From Gamsiella multidivaricata (taxonomy: Eukaryota; Mortierellomycota; Mortierellomycetes; Mortierellales; Mortierellaceae), in NCBI RefSeq assembly GCF_025024155.1, contig NW_026251709.1, positions 124,001 through 188,000 of the forward strand: a DNA stretch of 64,000 nt. The letters run 5' to 3'. How positions within the stretch are numbered: position 1 is the stretch's first letter; each line of letters opens with the position of its first letter. The position numbers and the translations under genes were made by a program. The notes beneath the pieces were generated by a model. That model ran no database searches. It was not told the origin of the DNA and was given only the letters and a program-made list of their open reading frames with translations. Positions 1 to 11,800 of the stretch are shown here, in pieces.

Positions 1-1
1 G

Positions 2-718
2 TTCTCACACCCATACTCCCGTGAATCCGTTACCTTACACCGTCTCGGAGCCGGAATCCCTAATTCGTCTGCCTCGCCAGCAGCAGCAACAACAGCATCA
101 ACAGCATCAACCACCAAAAAACAGCGTCTTGATTCGGAACCCAGCCCCTCCGGGGCCGAGAACAAAGAGGCAGAGGAGGGAGTGGACGAAGACGAGGAAG
201 AAGAAGACGAAGAAGAAGACGAGGAAGAGGCGTACGAACATGACCAAGGAATGGAGAGATATTACATCCACGATTGTACGATCCATCCCGACTACCGCGG
301 CCAAGGTCTCGCTTCCAGACTCTGGAAAGCCCTCGAAGAATCCCTCCGTCCGTCATCGTCGTCGTCGTCCTCCCTTGACGAATCTCTCCTCGCCGAACCC
401 GAACCTGGACCACAACAACAGCAACAACAGCAACAACAGCAACAACAACAACAGCAACAAGGAGAAGAACACCAGCATGACAGGCCCCACCATCGCAACC
501 GCCCTCATCACCGCCGCCACCGAAGGGGAGGTCGCGGACGTGGGGGGTCCAAGGGCGGCGCTCCGAATTTGAAAGAGATCGTGCTAGTGAGCGTGCAAGG
601 GACGAGACCGTTCTGGGAGGGCGCCGGGGGGTTCGAGGTCGTGCCTGAACATGATATGGATCTGTCCATCTATGGCGACACCGCCTTTCTCATGCGCCGA
701 CCGTTTTCTTATCTCTGA
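2..718 (+). CDS. GNAT-family N-acetyltransferase, 5' end cut by window edge
   Basis: The frame is open from base 2 to a TGA at 716-718, so the N-terminus lies outside the window. The sign of a GNAT fold is motif A, HPDYRGQGLASRLWKALEE, around positions 270-330; RGQGLA is the acetyl-CoA pyrophosphate-binding loop. After it comes a strand LKEIVLVSVQG, then FWEGAGGFEVV, as in GNAT motif B. Low-complexity inserts break the fold: an acidic Asp/Glu run before motif A (182-235), then poly-Ser, a run of about 16 Gln (about 411-462) and a His/Arg/Gly-rich stretch between motif A and the last strands. Substrate cannot be told. The acetyltransferase call is good; the role is unknown. Confidence 0.75.
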   Translation, partial: FSHPYSRESVTLHRLGAGIPNSSASPAAATTASTASTTKKQRLDSEPSPSGAENKEAEEGVDEDEEEEDEEEDEEEAYEHDQGMERYYIHDCTIHPDYRGQGLASRLWKALEESLRPSSSSSSSLDESLLAEPEPGPQQQQQQQQQQQQQQQQGEEHQHDRPHHRNRPHHRRHRRGGRGRGGSKGGAPNLKEIVLVSVQGTRPFWEGAGGFEVVPEHDMDLSIYGDTAFLMRRPFSYL

Positions 719-803
719 AGGATTATTTTTTTCTTTTTCTTTTTTGCAGATTTTTTTTTTTTTTTTTTGCATTGGTATGTTGTTCACGAAAAAAAAAGGG
801 AGA

Positions 804-850
804 AGGGGAAATGGGGAAATGGGGAAATGGGGAAATGGGGAAATGGGGAA
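804..850 (+). repeat. GGGGAAAT short tandem repeat
   Basis: Five to six copies of an 8-bp unit, GGGGAAAT, in the 3' flank of the GNAT gene. The G4 runs at regular spacing could form a G-quadruplex on the plus strand. This is a microsatellite-like tract with no visible gene function. Confidence 0.85.
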
Positions 851-1073
851 AAAGAAGGATACAGAACAGCAAGAAGCCGACCAAAGAGGACTTGGCTGCG
901 TCCTGGCCATGTAGTTGTTCGGGGCGACGACGCGACTCTTACTTCGAGACCAGGATCTACATGAAAACAAAATAAAATAAAGACTATGCGAAATAAATAT
1001 ATAAAAACTCCCCCAACGCGTTGATTAACGATATAAATGCTATGGCATACATCTCTCTGCTCATTCTTGGTTC

Positions 1074-1116
1074 TCTCTAACCTCTAACCTCTAACCTCTA
1101 ACCTTCTAACCTCTAT
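1074..1116. repeat. CCTCTAA tandem repeat, telomere-like
   Basis: Four to five copies of CCTCTAA (TTAGAGG on the other strand), ending in slightly altered units. It differs by one base from the common TTAGGG-type unit plus G, so it is telomere-like rather than a canonical telomere. It lies between two convergent genes. Confidence 0.7.
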
Positions 1117-1237
1117 CCCTTACCCTTACCTCTTCTGCCACTTTGTTGTTTCTGCTCGTTCTTTTCATGCTTTTTTATTTCTATAAGGTAGTCAGTTGTA
1201 CCAGAGCGACTTTCTGCACTAGGGAAAGAAAGGGAAA

Positions 1238-2921
1238 CTATGGAAAACTACCAAGGGTATAATTATACTGCACAAGCGGTGTCATCGACCTCTGTCCATG
1301 TCCATGACCATGTCCTGGTGGTCCATGAGCGTGCCCTGTCGTCGGTATTGGCCTCGGCTGATTAGATCCCGAGCCAGTGATACATCCCTGCTGCTGCCCC
1401 TGGTTCAACCGATTTCCAATATTCGTCTGTAGTCCCGGACAACCTCCTGGGGATGGATGCTGCAGCTGTTGTTGCCGACCGTTATTCCCGTTTTGGAACG
1501 TCTGCTGCTGCTGCTGCTGTTGCTGTTGCTGCGGTCTTTGGTGATTCGGTCCCGTGTATTTCGTCTTGGGTTTGAACGCCATCAGCGATGGTGTTGGCCC
1601 AAACGACGTCGGCAACGAAGAGGATGGACGGTGCCCCGGTACCGTAGGGCGGGTCGAATTCCCAAACGGTGCTATCGCGGCCGTTGCAGTTATTGGAGTC
1701 GTTATTGTTGGCGGTGGTGGTGGCGGTGATGGTTGGGGTGAGGGGAAGGAACGCTGGTGCGTTAGCGGATGCGGCTGTGCATGGTTGTTATGGGTACCAG
1801 TTCCATGATGGCCCACATAGGCAGCCGGGTGGTGGTAAGTGTTCCCAGAGTATTGTGCTGGTGGTCCGGGTGTGGTTCTGTTGAACATGTTCACGGGCGG
1901 CGCGTGCGGTAGTAGACGCCCTGGATGGGCGTTGCTGTAGCCTGGCTGGGTATGGCGGATCGCCGGGTGTGGGATGGTCTGGTGCTGTTGAGGGTGTGGT
2001 AGTGGTCTGGCTCCAGCCTGGAGTGGTTGTTGTGGTTGTGGTGGATGTTGCTGTGGATGTGGAGGCGGAGCGAGTGCATAGAAGGTCAATTCGAAATAGA
2101 TGTCGCCTGCGTGGATCGCACCCTTGTGCTTGATCGGGAACCACACTACTCGTCAGTAAAGGAAAATAGGGAAATTGCGGTTAAGAACGGGAGAATGCAC
2201 TATTGGCGAGGAAGAGAGAGAGTGGCGATGCTGCAGCTGCGGGACTGGAGAGGCGTGCATTGAAGGAGAAAGAGCATTGGAGGATATAGGCTTTCTATTC
2301 CTGCACCAGCACAGCCATGCCCCCTTGGTCCAGAAGAAGCTTGTTTCGGACCCAGCATACCAGCCACTTGGACAGTGCAGTGCATCAATAGAGGTCGATT
2401 GTGTGCATGCATGCATGCATGCATGCATGTAACAATAGAAACGACAACAGCAACAGCAACAGCAACAAGGCCTTACCATCGAGCTCGCCCCTGTCGAGGA
2501 CTTCGTGCAGCAGCAGGGTGCCCTCGCCCACCAGCTCGTCCTTCTTGCCCTCGTCGACGACCGACACCCGCATGGCCAGACACCCCTGGTACACATCCAA
2601 TCGGATCTAGTGAGTGAAAGATTGAGTGTTCCTGAGTGGTTAACAGCGGATTCACCTCTTTTTTTGTTGTAGTTGTTTATTGGTGAAGAAACATAAACAG
2701 GCAGAAAACACAGGGGGAGGAGGAGAGGTGCTGCAATCCCTTACCTCCTGGTCCCACTCTGGCTCGAGCGACGCTATCAACGAGGCCTTGGTCCTCTTCT
2801 TCTGGTCCGCGCCTAGTCTGAGTTGGACATAGGGCGACTGCTTCCCGCCAGAACGGTTGAGTAGCATCCTGCCCTTGATCGGAATTGCCACGAGTGTGCC
2901 CAGTTTCCGTGGCATAGTCAT
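1238..2921 (-). CDS. C2-domain protein with Pro/Gln/His-rich tail (Inn1/Fic1 layout)
   Basis: Three exons on the minus strand: 2921-2745, 2606-2477 and 2145-1238, giving 404 residues. Both introns are GT-AG and phase joins fit. Residues 1 to about 130 form one C2 domain: GTLVAIPIKGRML, PYVQLRLG, LEPEWDQE, MRVSVVDEGKKDELVGEG, then WFPIKHKG and GDIYFELTFY as the last strands. The other 270 residues are Pro, Gln and His rich with many PxxP motifs. A single N-terminal C2 domain ending in an xELTFY strand followed by a PxxP tail is the layout of Inn1 (budding yeast) and Fic1 (fission yeast), which act at the cytokinetic ring. That role is inference from layout; a general membrane-binding C2 protein is the alternative. 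Start taken at the ATG of MTMPRK, since sequence upstream is low complexity. Confidence 0.75.
2400..2428. repeat. (TGCA)n self-complementary tract
   Basis: About seven units of TGCA in the second intron of the C2 gene. The sequence is its own reverse complement and could extrude as a hairpin. Confidence 0.85.
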
Positions 2922-3094
2922 GTTCTGCTGGGGGGATATGGGGGCTGTGAATAAGAGAGAGTGTGTGTATGTGTGTGATGAAAAGAGAAGAAGAGAGAGG
3001 GGGAAAGAGAGGGCAGTCGAGTGAAGCGAATGAAGGGAATGAAGCGAGTGGCGGGGGAGAGAGTGAAAAGAAGAGCAGAGTGGGGAGTGGGGAG

Positions 3095-3145
<51 letters not shown>

Positions 3146-3478
3146 GAAGGAAGAGGGGGGGGAAAAGAGTAGAAAAGGGCAATCCACAGAATAACGACTA
3201 TCACCCAGTTCGAAAGTACATCACTTTTCTACACTCTGCTGTATATCGACTATATATATAAAATATATATATACCCGCAACATATAGCCCTTACAAGTGC
3301 GCAACAAGCGTGCAACAAGTGTCTTTGTAGTGTGTGTGTATGTAAGTGAGTGCCACACACAGCCCGGCCTTACATCGACAGCATCCACTCCATAGACTAC
3401 GCTGTACACATACACATACACATACCATACGCATACACGCGTCATCTGCAAATCCCATCCTACTCATGCACTCCTCTC

Positions 3479-3509
<31 letters not shown>

Positions 3510-4672
3510 TTGGAGCAGATCAGCATCACACTCCATGGACCATGGACCGGTCGCCCTTCTCCGATGGGCAACTAGCAGACGCAAAGGTCAGTCAGTTCCT
3601 ATCTTCACCAGGAAAAAAAAAAACTGTCTTGTGTGTGTATCCCCCCATCCTACGTTTCACGTTCATTTGTCTATGTTTCATCTAGCACACAGCACTGCAC
3701 TTGCACTGCATCCATAGCTCTCTCTCTCTCACTCACACACTCATTGCTCTTCTTGTTCTTCTCCTCTATCACAGCCTACTCCCTTACCGGGTAACCAGGC
3801 ATTCAAGACAGTCTTTCTTCTGTCTCAAGATAAACCTCCTCCTCCCTCTCGCCCAGTATTTCTTCCTTGCTTAATTGTCATACAATTGCATGCGAATAAA
3901 ATAAAATAGAATAAACTAGACATAAAAATAAAAATGGGACGCAATAACATGCAGGTACCATTGGGCGTAGGCAACACAGACACGTCCAAAGAGATGAATG
4001 GGCTACATTTTTACGCTCCTCCATACACGGCCCCTCCCGCCCCCCCTCCTCACACCCGCCGATGCATGAATATTCATTGTCCTCATCGCAATTTCCAATG
4101 CCAGTTATTATTACTGTAATAGTGTAATAGTGCGTGTGTTTTATTTGAGTGATACAGAGAGAGATAAAATGTGTGTATGTGTGTGTGTGTGTACATATGT
4201 ATAGCAAGTAGAAAGGAGAAGAAAAAGAAAAAGGAAAAGAAAGAGGGAAAGGCCGAACTAAATAAAAAAAAAAAAAGAACACCGGGGGAAGTCTCTCCTT
4301 CATTGTAGATCCCCCCCCTCACCATCATTCTTTTTTTCCTTCTCCTTCTTCACTCTCACTCTCTCCTGTCCTGTATCAATCTCGCAAACAGCATCTCCTG
4401 TTTGTTTGTCCTGAATAAAAAAAAAAAAAAAAGGTCCGCTGATCCTCGACCATTCTTTCTTCTTTCCTGTTTTCTTTCTTTCTTTCTTCCTTTTAGGTTT
4501 ATGGCTTTGTTGCCTTGACAATCGACACTATCACAAAGAAAAAAAAGAAAAGAAAAAAAAATGAGAATCAATCAACTTTTCTTCACCATGCCTCCTTATC
4601 AAAAAATAAAACATGGATGATCCTTGAGTATAAAGCCCATGCAGCCCAAGTCAGGTCTTTTTCTTTTTTCTT
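2922..4672. other. Long intergenic region rich in microsatellites
   Basis: About 1.75 kb between the start of the C2 gene and the stop of the SNARE gene. It contains (GA)n at about 3100-3141, (CTGT)n at about 3481-3509, GT/CA runs near 3320-3430 and 4160-4195, and several A- or T-runs. A short spliced frame on the plus strand near 3543-3900 was considered and not accepted. Otherwise I see no gene. Confidence 0.6.
3098..3142. repeat. (GA)n microsatellite
   Basis: Uninterrupted GA dinucleotide run of about 44 bp in the upstream flank of the C2 gene; a pure purine strand opposite a pure pyrimidine strand. Confidence 0.9.
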
Positions 4673-6038
4673 TCATTCTTTCTTGGACGAGTCAAAAGTC
4701 TTACCGATGATGATCGCCAGGATGATGAGGATACCTGCACCGACAATCAGGCGCCACTTCATGTTCTTCCACCACATCTGGCGTCTCACTCCCGAAGCGC
4801 CCTTTCTGAATTGAACGGCGCCCTGCTCAAGGTCAGCTAGAAAGTGAAAGTTTTTTTTTAAGTGACAGTGGTATAAAGATTCATGTTAGAAACAGCATAT
4901 CCTTCCCTCTATTTCCAATGTGTCTGTTCAGACAGTGCAAAAACGTCTAGTATGTAGTGCAATCTGTCCTGATTTCGTCCGCTGTTGTGTCCTGGTGCGT
5001 GAACTATTTTTCCTAATTCCGAATGTTTGTCCTGCTCTGTCATGCCATACTATTATTGTTGCTGTTGCTGTTGTTGTTGTTGATGCGTTGTTGGAGTAGC
5101 AGTGTGTGTGTACAATCAGCACTACATCACCGCCGTCAAAAAAAACCCCTGTCCCTGTTACTGGAATGAGAATTGCGCGCAAAGTCGGGTTTGTGTGTTG
5201 GTGGGACTCGGCTGAGCTGGACTGGGGGGACTCGACTCGACTGGACTGAACTGGACTGGACTGGACTGGACTGGACTGGAACAAAAATCCCTCCCCCTCC
5301 CCTTGGAACACAAAAGAAAAAAAAAAGAGTCCGAACACAAACAGATTCTAAACATAAAACGGGATACCACCCACACCCGTCCAGGAACATCACAAGAGCA
5401 GTTACAGTGATAGACTGACTATACTGTCCGTGGGTAAACAGTAGCGCCCTCCCTTCCCTCCTCCTCCCCAAAAAAAGAGCGGGATGAAGGAGCGGGAGGA
5501 AACTTATAGGGAAGGGGCATGAAAAGTAGAAAGAAAAAAAAAAGAAAAAAAAAGAAAGAACTGTCGACTTACAGGTCTTGTGCTGCAAAGAGTCGAGTTT
5601 CTCGCCACGGTCCCTTACGGAATCAATCTATTATTTGATATAAAAAGACAAAAAAGACATATACATATACATGTAAAAAAAAACGCACATGTCATTATTA
5701 TTGTTATTGTTGGTTCTTGGTTAGTTTGTTGCTTAGTGCGCGTATTGCCTATAAACTCCCCGATGAGACAGGAATATATAAAAAAAATAAAAAAACAAAT
5801 AAAAAGTGCACATTACGTTTTGCTGCATGATGCCGACGACATCATTGACCTGCTGCTGCAACTGGGCAGTCTTTGAGGATGGGCCGGGATGGGGGTCATA
5901 GGGAGTCGACGACCTATTGTCAGTTCAATTCACAAGAGTGAAAAAAAAAAAGAAAAGAAAAAAGACAGCAGAGGCAAGCGAGGGTGAGAGAGTATTCATA
6001 GCATAGTATATAGTCAATTACTTTCCGACAGCCAGATG

Positions 6039-6072
<34 letters not shown>

Positions 6073-6192
6073 GGGAGAGTGAATCTCTCGTGGTTAGAGA
6101 GCGGCTCGCAGCCTTGTGGAGAAGTGGGCGTGTGCTTTTTTTTTTTTTCCCTGAGCCGAGCAGGGTGATGAGCACTCGAGTGGTACTTACAT
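4673..6192 (-). CDS. SNC1: R-SNARE, synaptobrevin/Snc1-like v-SNARE
   Basis: Secretory-vesicle v-SNARE of 105 residues in four coding exons: 6192-6191 (only the A and T of the start codon), 5913-5817, 5627-5573 and 4836-4673. Joined, the protein starts MSSTPYDPHPGPSSK, then the SNARE helix QLQQQVNDVVGIMQQN-IDSVRDRGEKLDSLQ with the central Arg of the zero layer (VRDRGEK), then the juxtamembrane VRRQMWWKNMKWR and a C-terminal membrane anchor LIVGAGILIILAIIIG, ending in a short polar tail. This matches the Snc1/VAMP family in length and order. Odd points: the start codon is split AT|G by the first intron, and intron 3 (4837-5572) is unusually long and holds an (ACTGG)n repeat. If the first intron stays in, the ATG is followed at once by TAA. 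Confidence 0.88.
5214..5280. repeat. (ACTGG)n pentanucleotide repeat
   Basis: About ten imperfect to perfect copies of a 5-bp unit inside the long third intron of the SNARE gene. Confidence 0.85.
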
Positions 6193-6531
6193 TGCGTGGG
6201 CTGGTGTGGGGTGTTGTTTGGTAAGGTGGGGTTGTGGTTGTGGGTTGTGGGTTGTGGGTTGTGGGTTGCTGAGTAGTAGGGGACAGTTGGGATGAGGGAG
6301 GGAGGATGAATGAGAGAGGGGTGAAAAGAAAAGAAGTAAAAAAAAAAGACGAAGGGGCGGTGGGTGGTCTTTGACACACAGCCCACAAAGAATAGCACGA
6401 GCACAATCACACTTCAGAACAAGTCCGGGGACCTTTCTTTTTCTTTTTTCCATTCCACTGACGACATTGGATTCAAACGGGGTCCCCCGTTGCTTTTTAC
6501 TGTACACCCAAAGGACACTCTCTCATCTCAT
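6193..6531. promoter_or_regulatory. Upstream region of the SNARE gene
   Basis: About 340 bp between the SNARE start and the stop of the TFIIIC gene, so it carries the SNARE promoter and 5' leader and the TFIIIC 3' flank. It contains a GT-rich tandem TTGTGGG (about 6232-6268). No TATA box stands out. Confidence 0.5.
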
Positions 6532-8755
6532 TCACTCCACCCGCTGCTTCTTGGCCGCCCGCTGTTCCTCCGCCTCCTCGCCTGCGCCCTTCTCCTCTCC
6601 TCCACCTTCCTCGCCTTCACCCTCTCCGGCACCTTCCTCCTCTTCCTCTCCCTCCTCCTCCTCTTCTTCTTCTTCCTCCTCCTCCTCCTCCTCTTCCTCC
6701 ACCTCAATGCCCTCAAAATCAGGTCCGGGCAACACCCTGCTCGAGCTCGACACCACAAGCGACATGTCCAGGTAACTGTAATACGCCGGCTTGGCATAGT
6801 AGCTCGTCACCTTGCACTCGTCGATCGTATCTCGCTCACAGCGTCTGAACACTCCTCGCTTCGAGAACAACGACACCTGCTGAGGAAGGATACCCCATTG
6901 GAGCTCAATTGCCCCTCGTCTCTCCAGCTCCTCTGTCAAATCATCCAATTCCACCGCCAAAAACATCTTGAAAAAGTATTTTGACAGTGTGCCCTAAATA
7001 TACAAACCATACCAAATATCAAATAAAGGGTTGTCAGCTTTTTGCACTACATGACATGAAAGCGAAAGCGATATGATCTGTAGTCATGTTGCACTCGTCC
7101 GTCTCAAATCCTGTGCATACCTTGGAGACGCCAGGCTTCTCGGCAATGTGTGTAAGGACTGCATGCAGACACGTCTCATAGATCGCTTCGTCCACCTCTC
7201 CCTCCAGGGTCCTCCACATCCGAGGCACAATCCAGTTCCGCGGATCAGACGTGTCCTCCGCGGCGGCCCGCTCTCCAGGCATCCACCCTTCCACATTCTT
7301 CCTCCGCTCCATGGCCGCGCGGTAATTGACGGTCCAGGTTTGATGATATCCAAACAACACATAGCGTGTGTGTGCCGTACCAACCTTGACCAAGATGGGT
7401 CGAGGCGCATTCAAGAGTGTGCGGATACACTCCATAATCTCATTGTCCGCATACGAAACATCTCCTCCTCGCAACGCATTCTATACATACATATCAAACT
7501 GTTAGTACGCGAATGAGATCAAGGAGCAGAAAGCGACAAGAGAAAGAGAGGGAAAGCGTACGTACTTTGATGTCTTGGGGCAACATGCCAGAGGTGCAGG
7601 ACCGGGAGATAATATCATATACAGACTCATACAGTCGACCACGAGCCGCATCCATATCCGCCATGCTCTCGCAGATCTTTACAAACTCTTCCTCTGTCCG
7701 ACTAATTGCCTTCTGCCAGACGTCCACCACCTCTTTCTCTTTCACTGCCGACTCCTTCTTTGCAACATCGCCATTGACCCTATTCAGCCCCTTCTCCTCC
7801 TCCTCCTGCTTCTTACGGAATTCTTGTACCCTCGCCGAAGCAGGTAACGGCACAGGCTGACACAACGCCCTCGTGTTCTTCAGAACCACATTGAAATGAA
7901 GCAACACACCTTGCCCATACGGCTCCTCAAACGCCGGTGCCAGTCCATCCCCGTCCTCGAATGCCATCGAAAGTTCCACCGAACCCATACACAAATCCGT
8001 CAACAGAACCATCATCTCCGCTGCACCCGTGTCCATCTGAAACGTCCGCTCCTGCGCCCCCGCATACATCTCATCCACTCCTGAACTCGCCGCCGTTAGT
8101 CGACGAGGATAAGCGCCATTCAGGAGCGTGATAAAGCGCTCGGATCCGCCTACTTTTTGCCCAGGAATCCGGAACGACGAGCTCCTGATCGCTGAGAGGA
8201 TCTTCCATTCCTTGGCCAGATCACACGTGTTGAACACTGTACTCTGTGGGAATCCCTCCAAGATCGCCCTAATCATCCCTCGACGTCGCTTATGCCGCGG
8301 CAGACAGTAGATCGCCTTCACGAGCGCCAGAATAAGGTGCTCCATCGCCAATTTTTCGTCCCGTACAATTAATGGTCCCAGTGTGCTCTTGTGGTTACTG
8401 TGAACTATCGTATCCTCAGTAATCACCCGTGCGTCCCCTAGGTCCTCTGGCCACTCGTCCAGCTCTTGACTGACCATCGATCGGAGTGTGGGGGGCATCT
8501 GATGCAGCAGCTGCATTCGCCTTGGCAGAGATAGGTCAGGGTGCAATCGATCTTCAACGTACAGTCCTGAATATGGGTCAAGATGTGTCACAACATTCAT
8601 CGACTCGATATCCTCCACGCTACTCAACAACGGTGTCTGGTCTGCTGTCTCGCCGCTATAATAAAAAATAAAATAAGAAATAGCACATCAGCATAATCTA
8701 ACGAAAAATTGAAAAGGCATCGTTTTGCATCCAAACCTCCAGATGCTCCTATCTA

Positions 8756-8853
<98 letters not shown>

Positions 8854-11800
8854 TTACACGGGCAGGTCAAGGCCTGGTCGAAAGTCGTCGAGAATGGCAC
8901 TCGGATCAAACGTCTTGAGGTTGCGATCGATTTCATACTTCTCCGTGTAATGAGGCATGACATGCGTAAACTGCGCCCGGTAGCTCTCCACCCGCTTCGA
9001 AAGCGTCGTTTCCCTCATCAGCTTGTCAAATCGATGGCGACAAATCTCTCGGTCTCGCTTCCCATGAAAAGCCTTCGCAACTGCAAACCAGCTGAATTTG
9101 ACATTGAACGTATCCGCAAAGCAACGCAAAACAGCATAGGTGAGCAACAGCCGTTCATCGTCCGCATCCGTCCAGAGGACCTTCTTATTCCGTGTCCGCT
9201 TGGGTCTCCCCACACTGTATTTCCCTCCTAGTTCCCTGAGGGAATTTTCTGGGTTTTGTACGGCCTGTTCGTGGGAAGAGATGTCTGTCGCAGGCGCTGT
9301 AGAAATGGTGCTCTCTTGGGCTGGCGGTGTTGCTGATGTCGTTGCAGAGTCCGCGTGCGAATCCGAAGGAAGTTCCTCCTCGTTCTTGGTAAGCGTCCGT
9401 TGGTTCCTGCCCACTCGAGGCAAGCGTGATTTCGCCGTAGGCGCTGCGATAGGGTTGGCATGCCAGGCAGCCTTGATGGCCTTGTAAAAATGGACGACGT
9501 GGTCCCTCGGGAGACCTGTCTCCTTTGCCATCTGATCCATCTTTGGGTCGTGTGCCGGTGGAATATACCGCATTTTCTTGTTGACCAGAACCATGAGCTT
9601 TTCCCGCTGTGCGTGCGTAATACGGATCGGGTCCGCCCAAAGTCGCCTATTGCACAGATTGAGCAAAAAGATTTGTCGAATCTCGCTCCAGGGCCGCCCA
9701 GTTGTTCTCTCCGAGGGGATATACTTCATGCTCGACGCGCTCGACTGAAGATCCATCCAAAAGTCCTTGCATTCCTTGACGGACAAAAGCATGTACTGTT
9801 TCCGATCCGTAAGGTTCTCCTCCAACTTCTCAGGCACGATCGGATTCAGTGGTGCCCTGACATTGACATGCAGCTCGTAGTGCGTATTGAGAACCAAATG
9901 GTTTGTTGCGTAGTTGATCAGCGCCGGGTTGTCAGGCGTGCCGGGTGCCCTATCAAGTGGTGATACCAATCCAAGGGCGTCCAACACTTCCAGCACTTCT
10001 CGGAGCCGCTTCTTGAAGTGGTAGTTGGGAGCCACTATTCCTCTCATGTGCTCTGGCACGCTGTGCAGCGGGATGTTCGACGTCCGGTTTGCGTCCAGGT
10101 AGATCCTGTTTTCGCCCTCAGGGAGCTGTATTATACCGACGACGATCAAGAACACTCGCAGAGGCATCACCTCAAACAAGGAGGAGGCCATCAAAACGTT
10201 GGGATAGGAAGGATATGGAAACACATTCCTGTCCGCTGAGCCGAGTCGATCCAACAAGAACCGGTGAAAAGCGAGCGCCCTCATCATCTTGGCTCTGTTC
10301 CAACCATACTCTGCCGCTGCTGCCTGCCCCTCAGTCTCGTTTCCTCCGCGAACGAGGAGCTTGGGCATCTGTTTTAGTGCATCCCTGGCCCTGTAGGCAT
10401 CCACTGAGGCCAGCGGAACGGATGGGCTCTTGAAAAAGTCCTGCCCAAGACGCTGTTCCATCTCGTCCAGCGTCTCCGCCTCAAGATCCACTGTTTCAGC
10501 CTTTGGAAGAGACTTGTGTGCAAGTGCTCCGAACAGGAAGTGTCGATCGCTGCACTCCTGCACAAACGTCTTGACTTCTTCTGATTCTGAATCGACCGTG
10601 TGATGAAGGCAGAAGGTCTTTGTCATTGTACCGCCTCCAACCATGGGGATGTTATGGACCTTGAAAACCTTCAGAAGACCCTCCGCCTCCAAGATACTGA
10701 TGGTGCGATAGAGTGTCTTCCTGTCAATCACGCCGGACTCCTTCTCTGCTGGGTAAAGCCGAGCTTTTTCCTGTTGGTACTCCTGCACAAGTGCTGACTG
10801 GAATTCGACTATCCGCCTGCGCTCCAGGATGGAGAGAAGGATCCTTCGTCGCTTGATGAGTGCCACCGAGATGAATCGCTCCGGAGCCGGGGGCTGGGCC
10901 GGTTCTGAAATCTGTAGCCGAGCTCCATTGGTCGCTGAGGAGTCTTGCCCAGATGCGTTTGCACCTATGGCTTCCGGCTCTGCACCACCTGCTGCGTCGG
11001 ACGAGGCGGCATTCGACTCGGCATTTGCATCGGGCGATCCTGCAGTGCCAGAAATAGCGGACGCGTTCCCTTGCGAGAGCCCTGAAGGAACTGTAGTTTC
11101 AGCGGCCAATGTATCACTCGAAGTAGGCGCCTGGCTCTGCTTTGATTTCCGTCCCGAGCGCGCCAAAGGAGCTGTCTTGGCCATCTCAATATAATCCTTG
11201 TGGTCATCGACGACACTCGTCTTGAAGCCCTGTTCCGAATAGTAGCGGTAACGGCGCTCCCTACCCACAAACTCCACAACGCGGTTGACAAGAGGTTTAT
11301 CCGATCCAGGCACCGGTTTGCTGAGTGTATCCAGAATGCGAGCCAACAGTTTGGCGTTCAACATGTTCATCTTGCGTCGAATTTCCTATCAGCGATAATA
11401 TGAAATGTCAGGCAGGGATCCCCAATGAAGCAAGTTAGACACGTCCGTCTTGGTATAGCTCTTACTTTGGCAATCGTGCCTTGCTCCTTCGCCTCCAGGA
11501 CATGTTTGTAGACCTGATGTTCTATTGATGTGTCAATGCATATGCCACTTTGAGGAATATCGTCCGCGATAACGCTTTTCAAGTTGAGTTGAACGGCTTC
11601 ACCCTCTACAAAAGACAAAGGTGAAGATATATCCAGTCAGTAAGGGTAGGTCTCATGCTTCCAATTCTAATCTAAACACTGTAAACGAACTGTACCATCG
11701 ACTGGGGTATCTGCTCCGTAAAGGCGCAAAAGCTGGACACATCTGTAGTACCCAGGTGCATGGACACGCTTGATGTATTTGAGCTTGCAGAGCAACTCGA

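Larger units (their letters stand above)
719..1237. other. Intergenic region with simple repeats
   Basis: About 520 bp between the GNAT stop and the C2 gene stop (convergent genes). It holds T-rich runs, a GGGGAAAT tandem (about 804-850) and a CCTCTAA tandem (about 1074-1116). No gene seen. Confidence 0.7.

Noticed and set aside
3543..3900. Possible small spliced plus-strand gene starting MDRSPFSDGQLADAK with a GTCAGT donor and a later acceptor
   Set aside because: The downstream part is low complexity, no family is recognised and the region is full of microsatellites. It could be real, but the evidence is too thin.
8709..9231. Plus-strand frames with long Ser-Leu repeats
   Set aside because: Simple translation of the (TC)n microsatellite in a TFIIIC intron.
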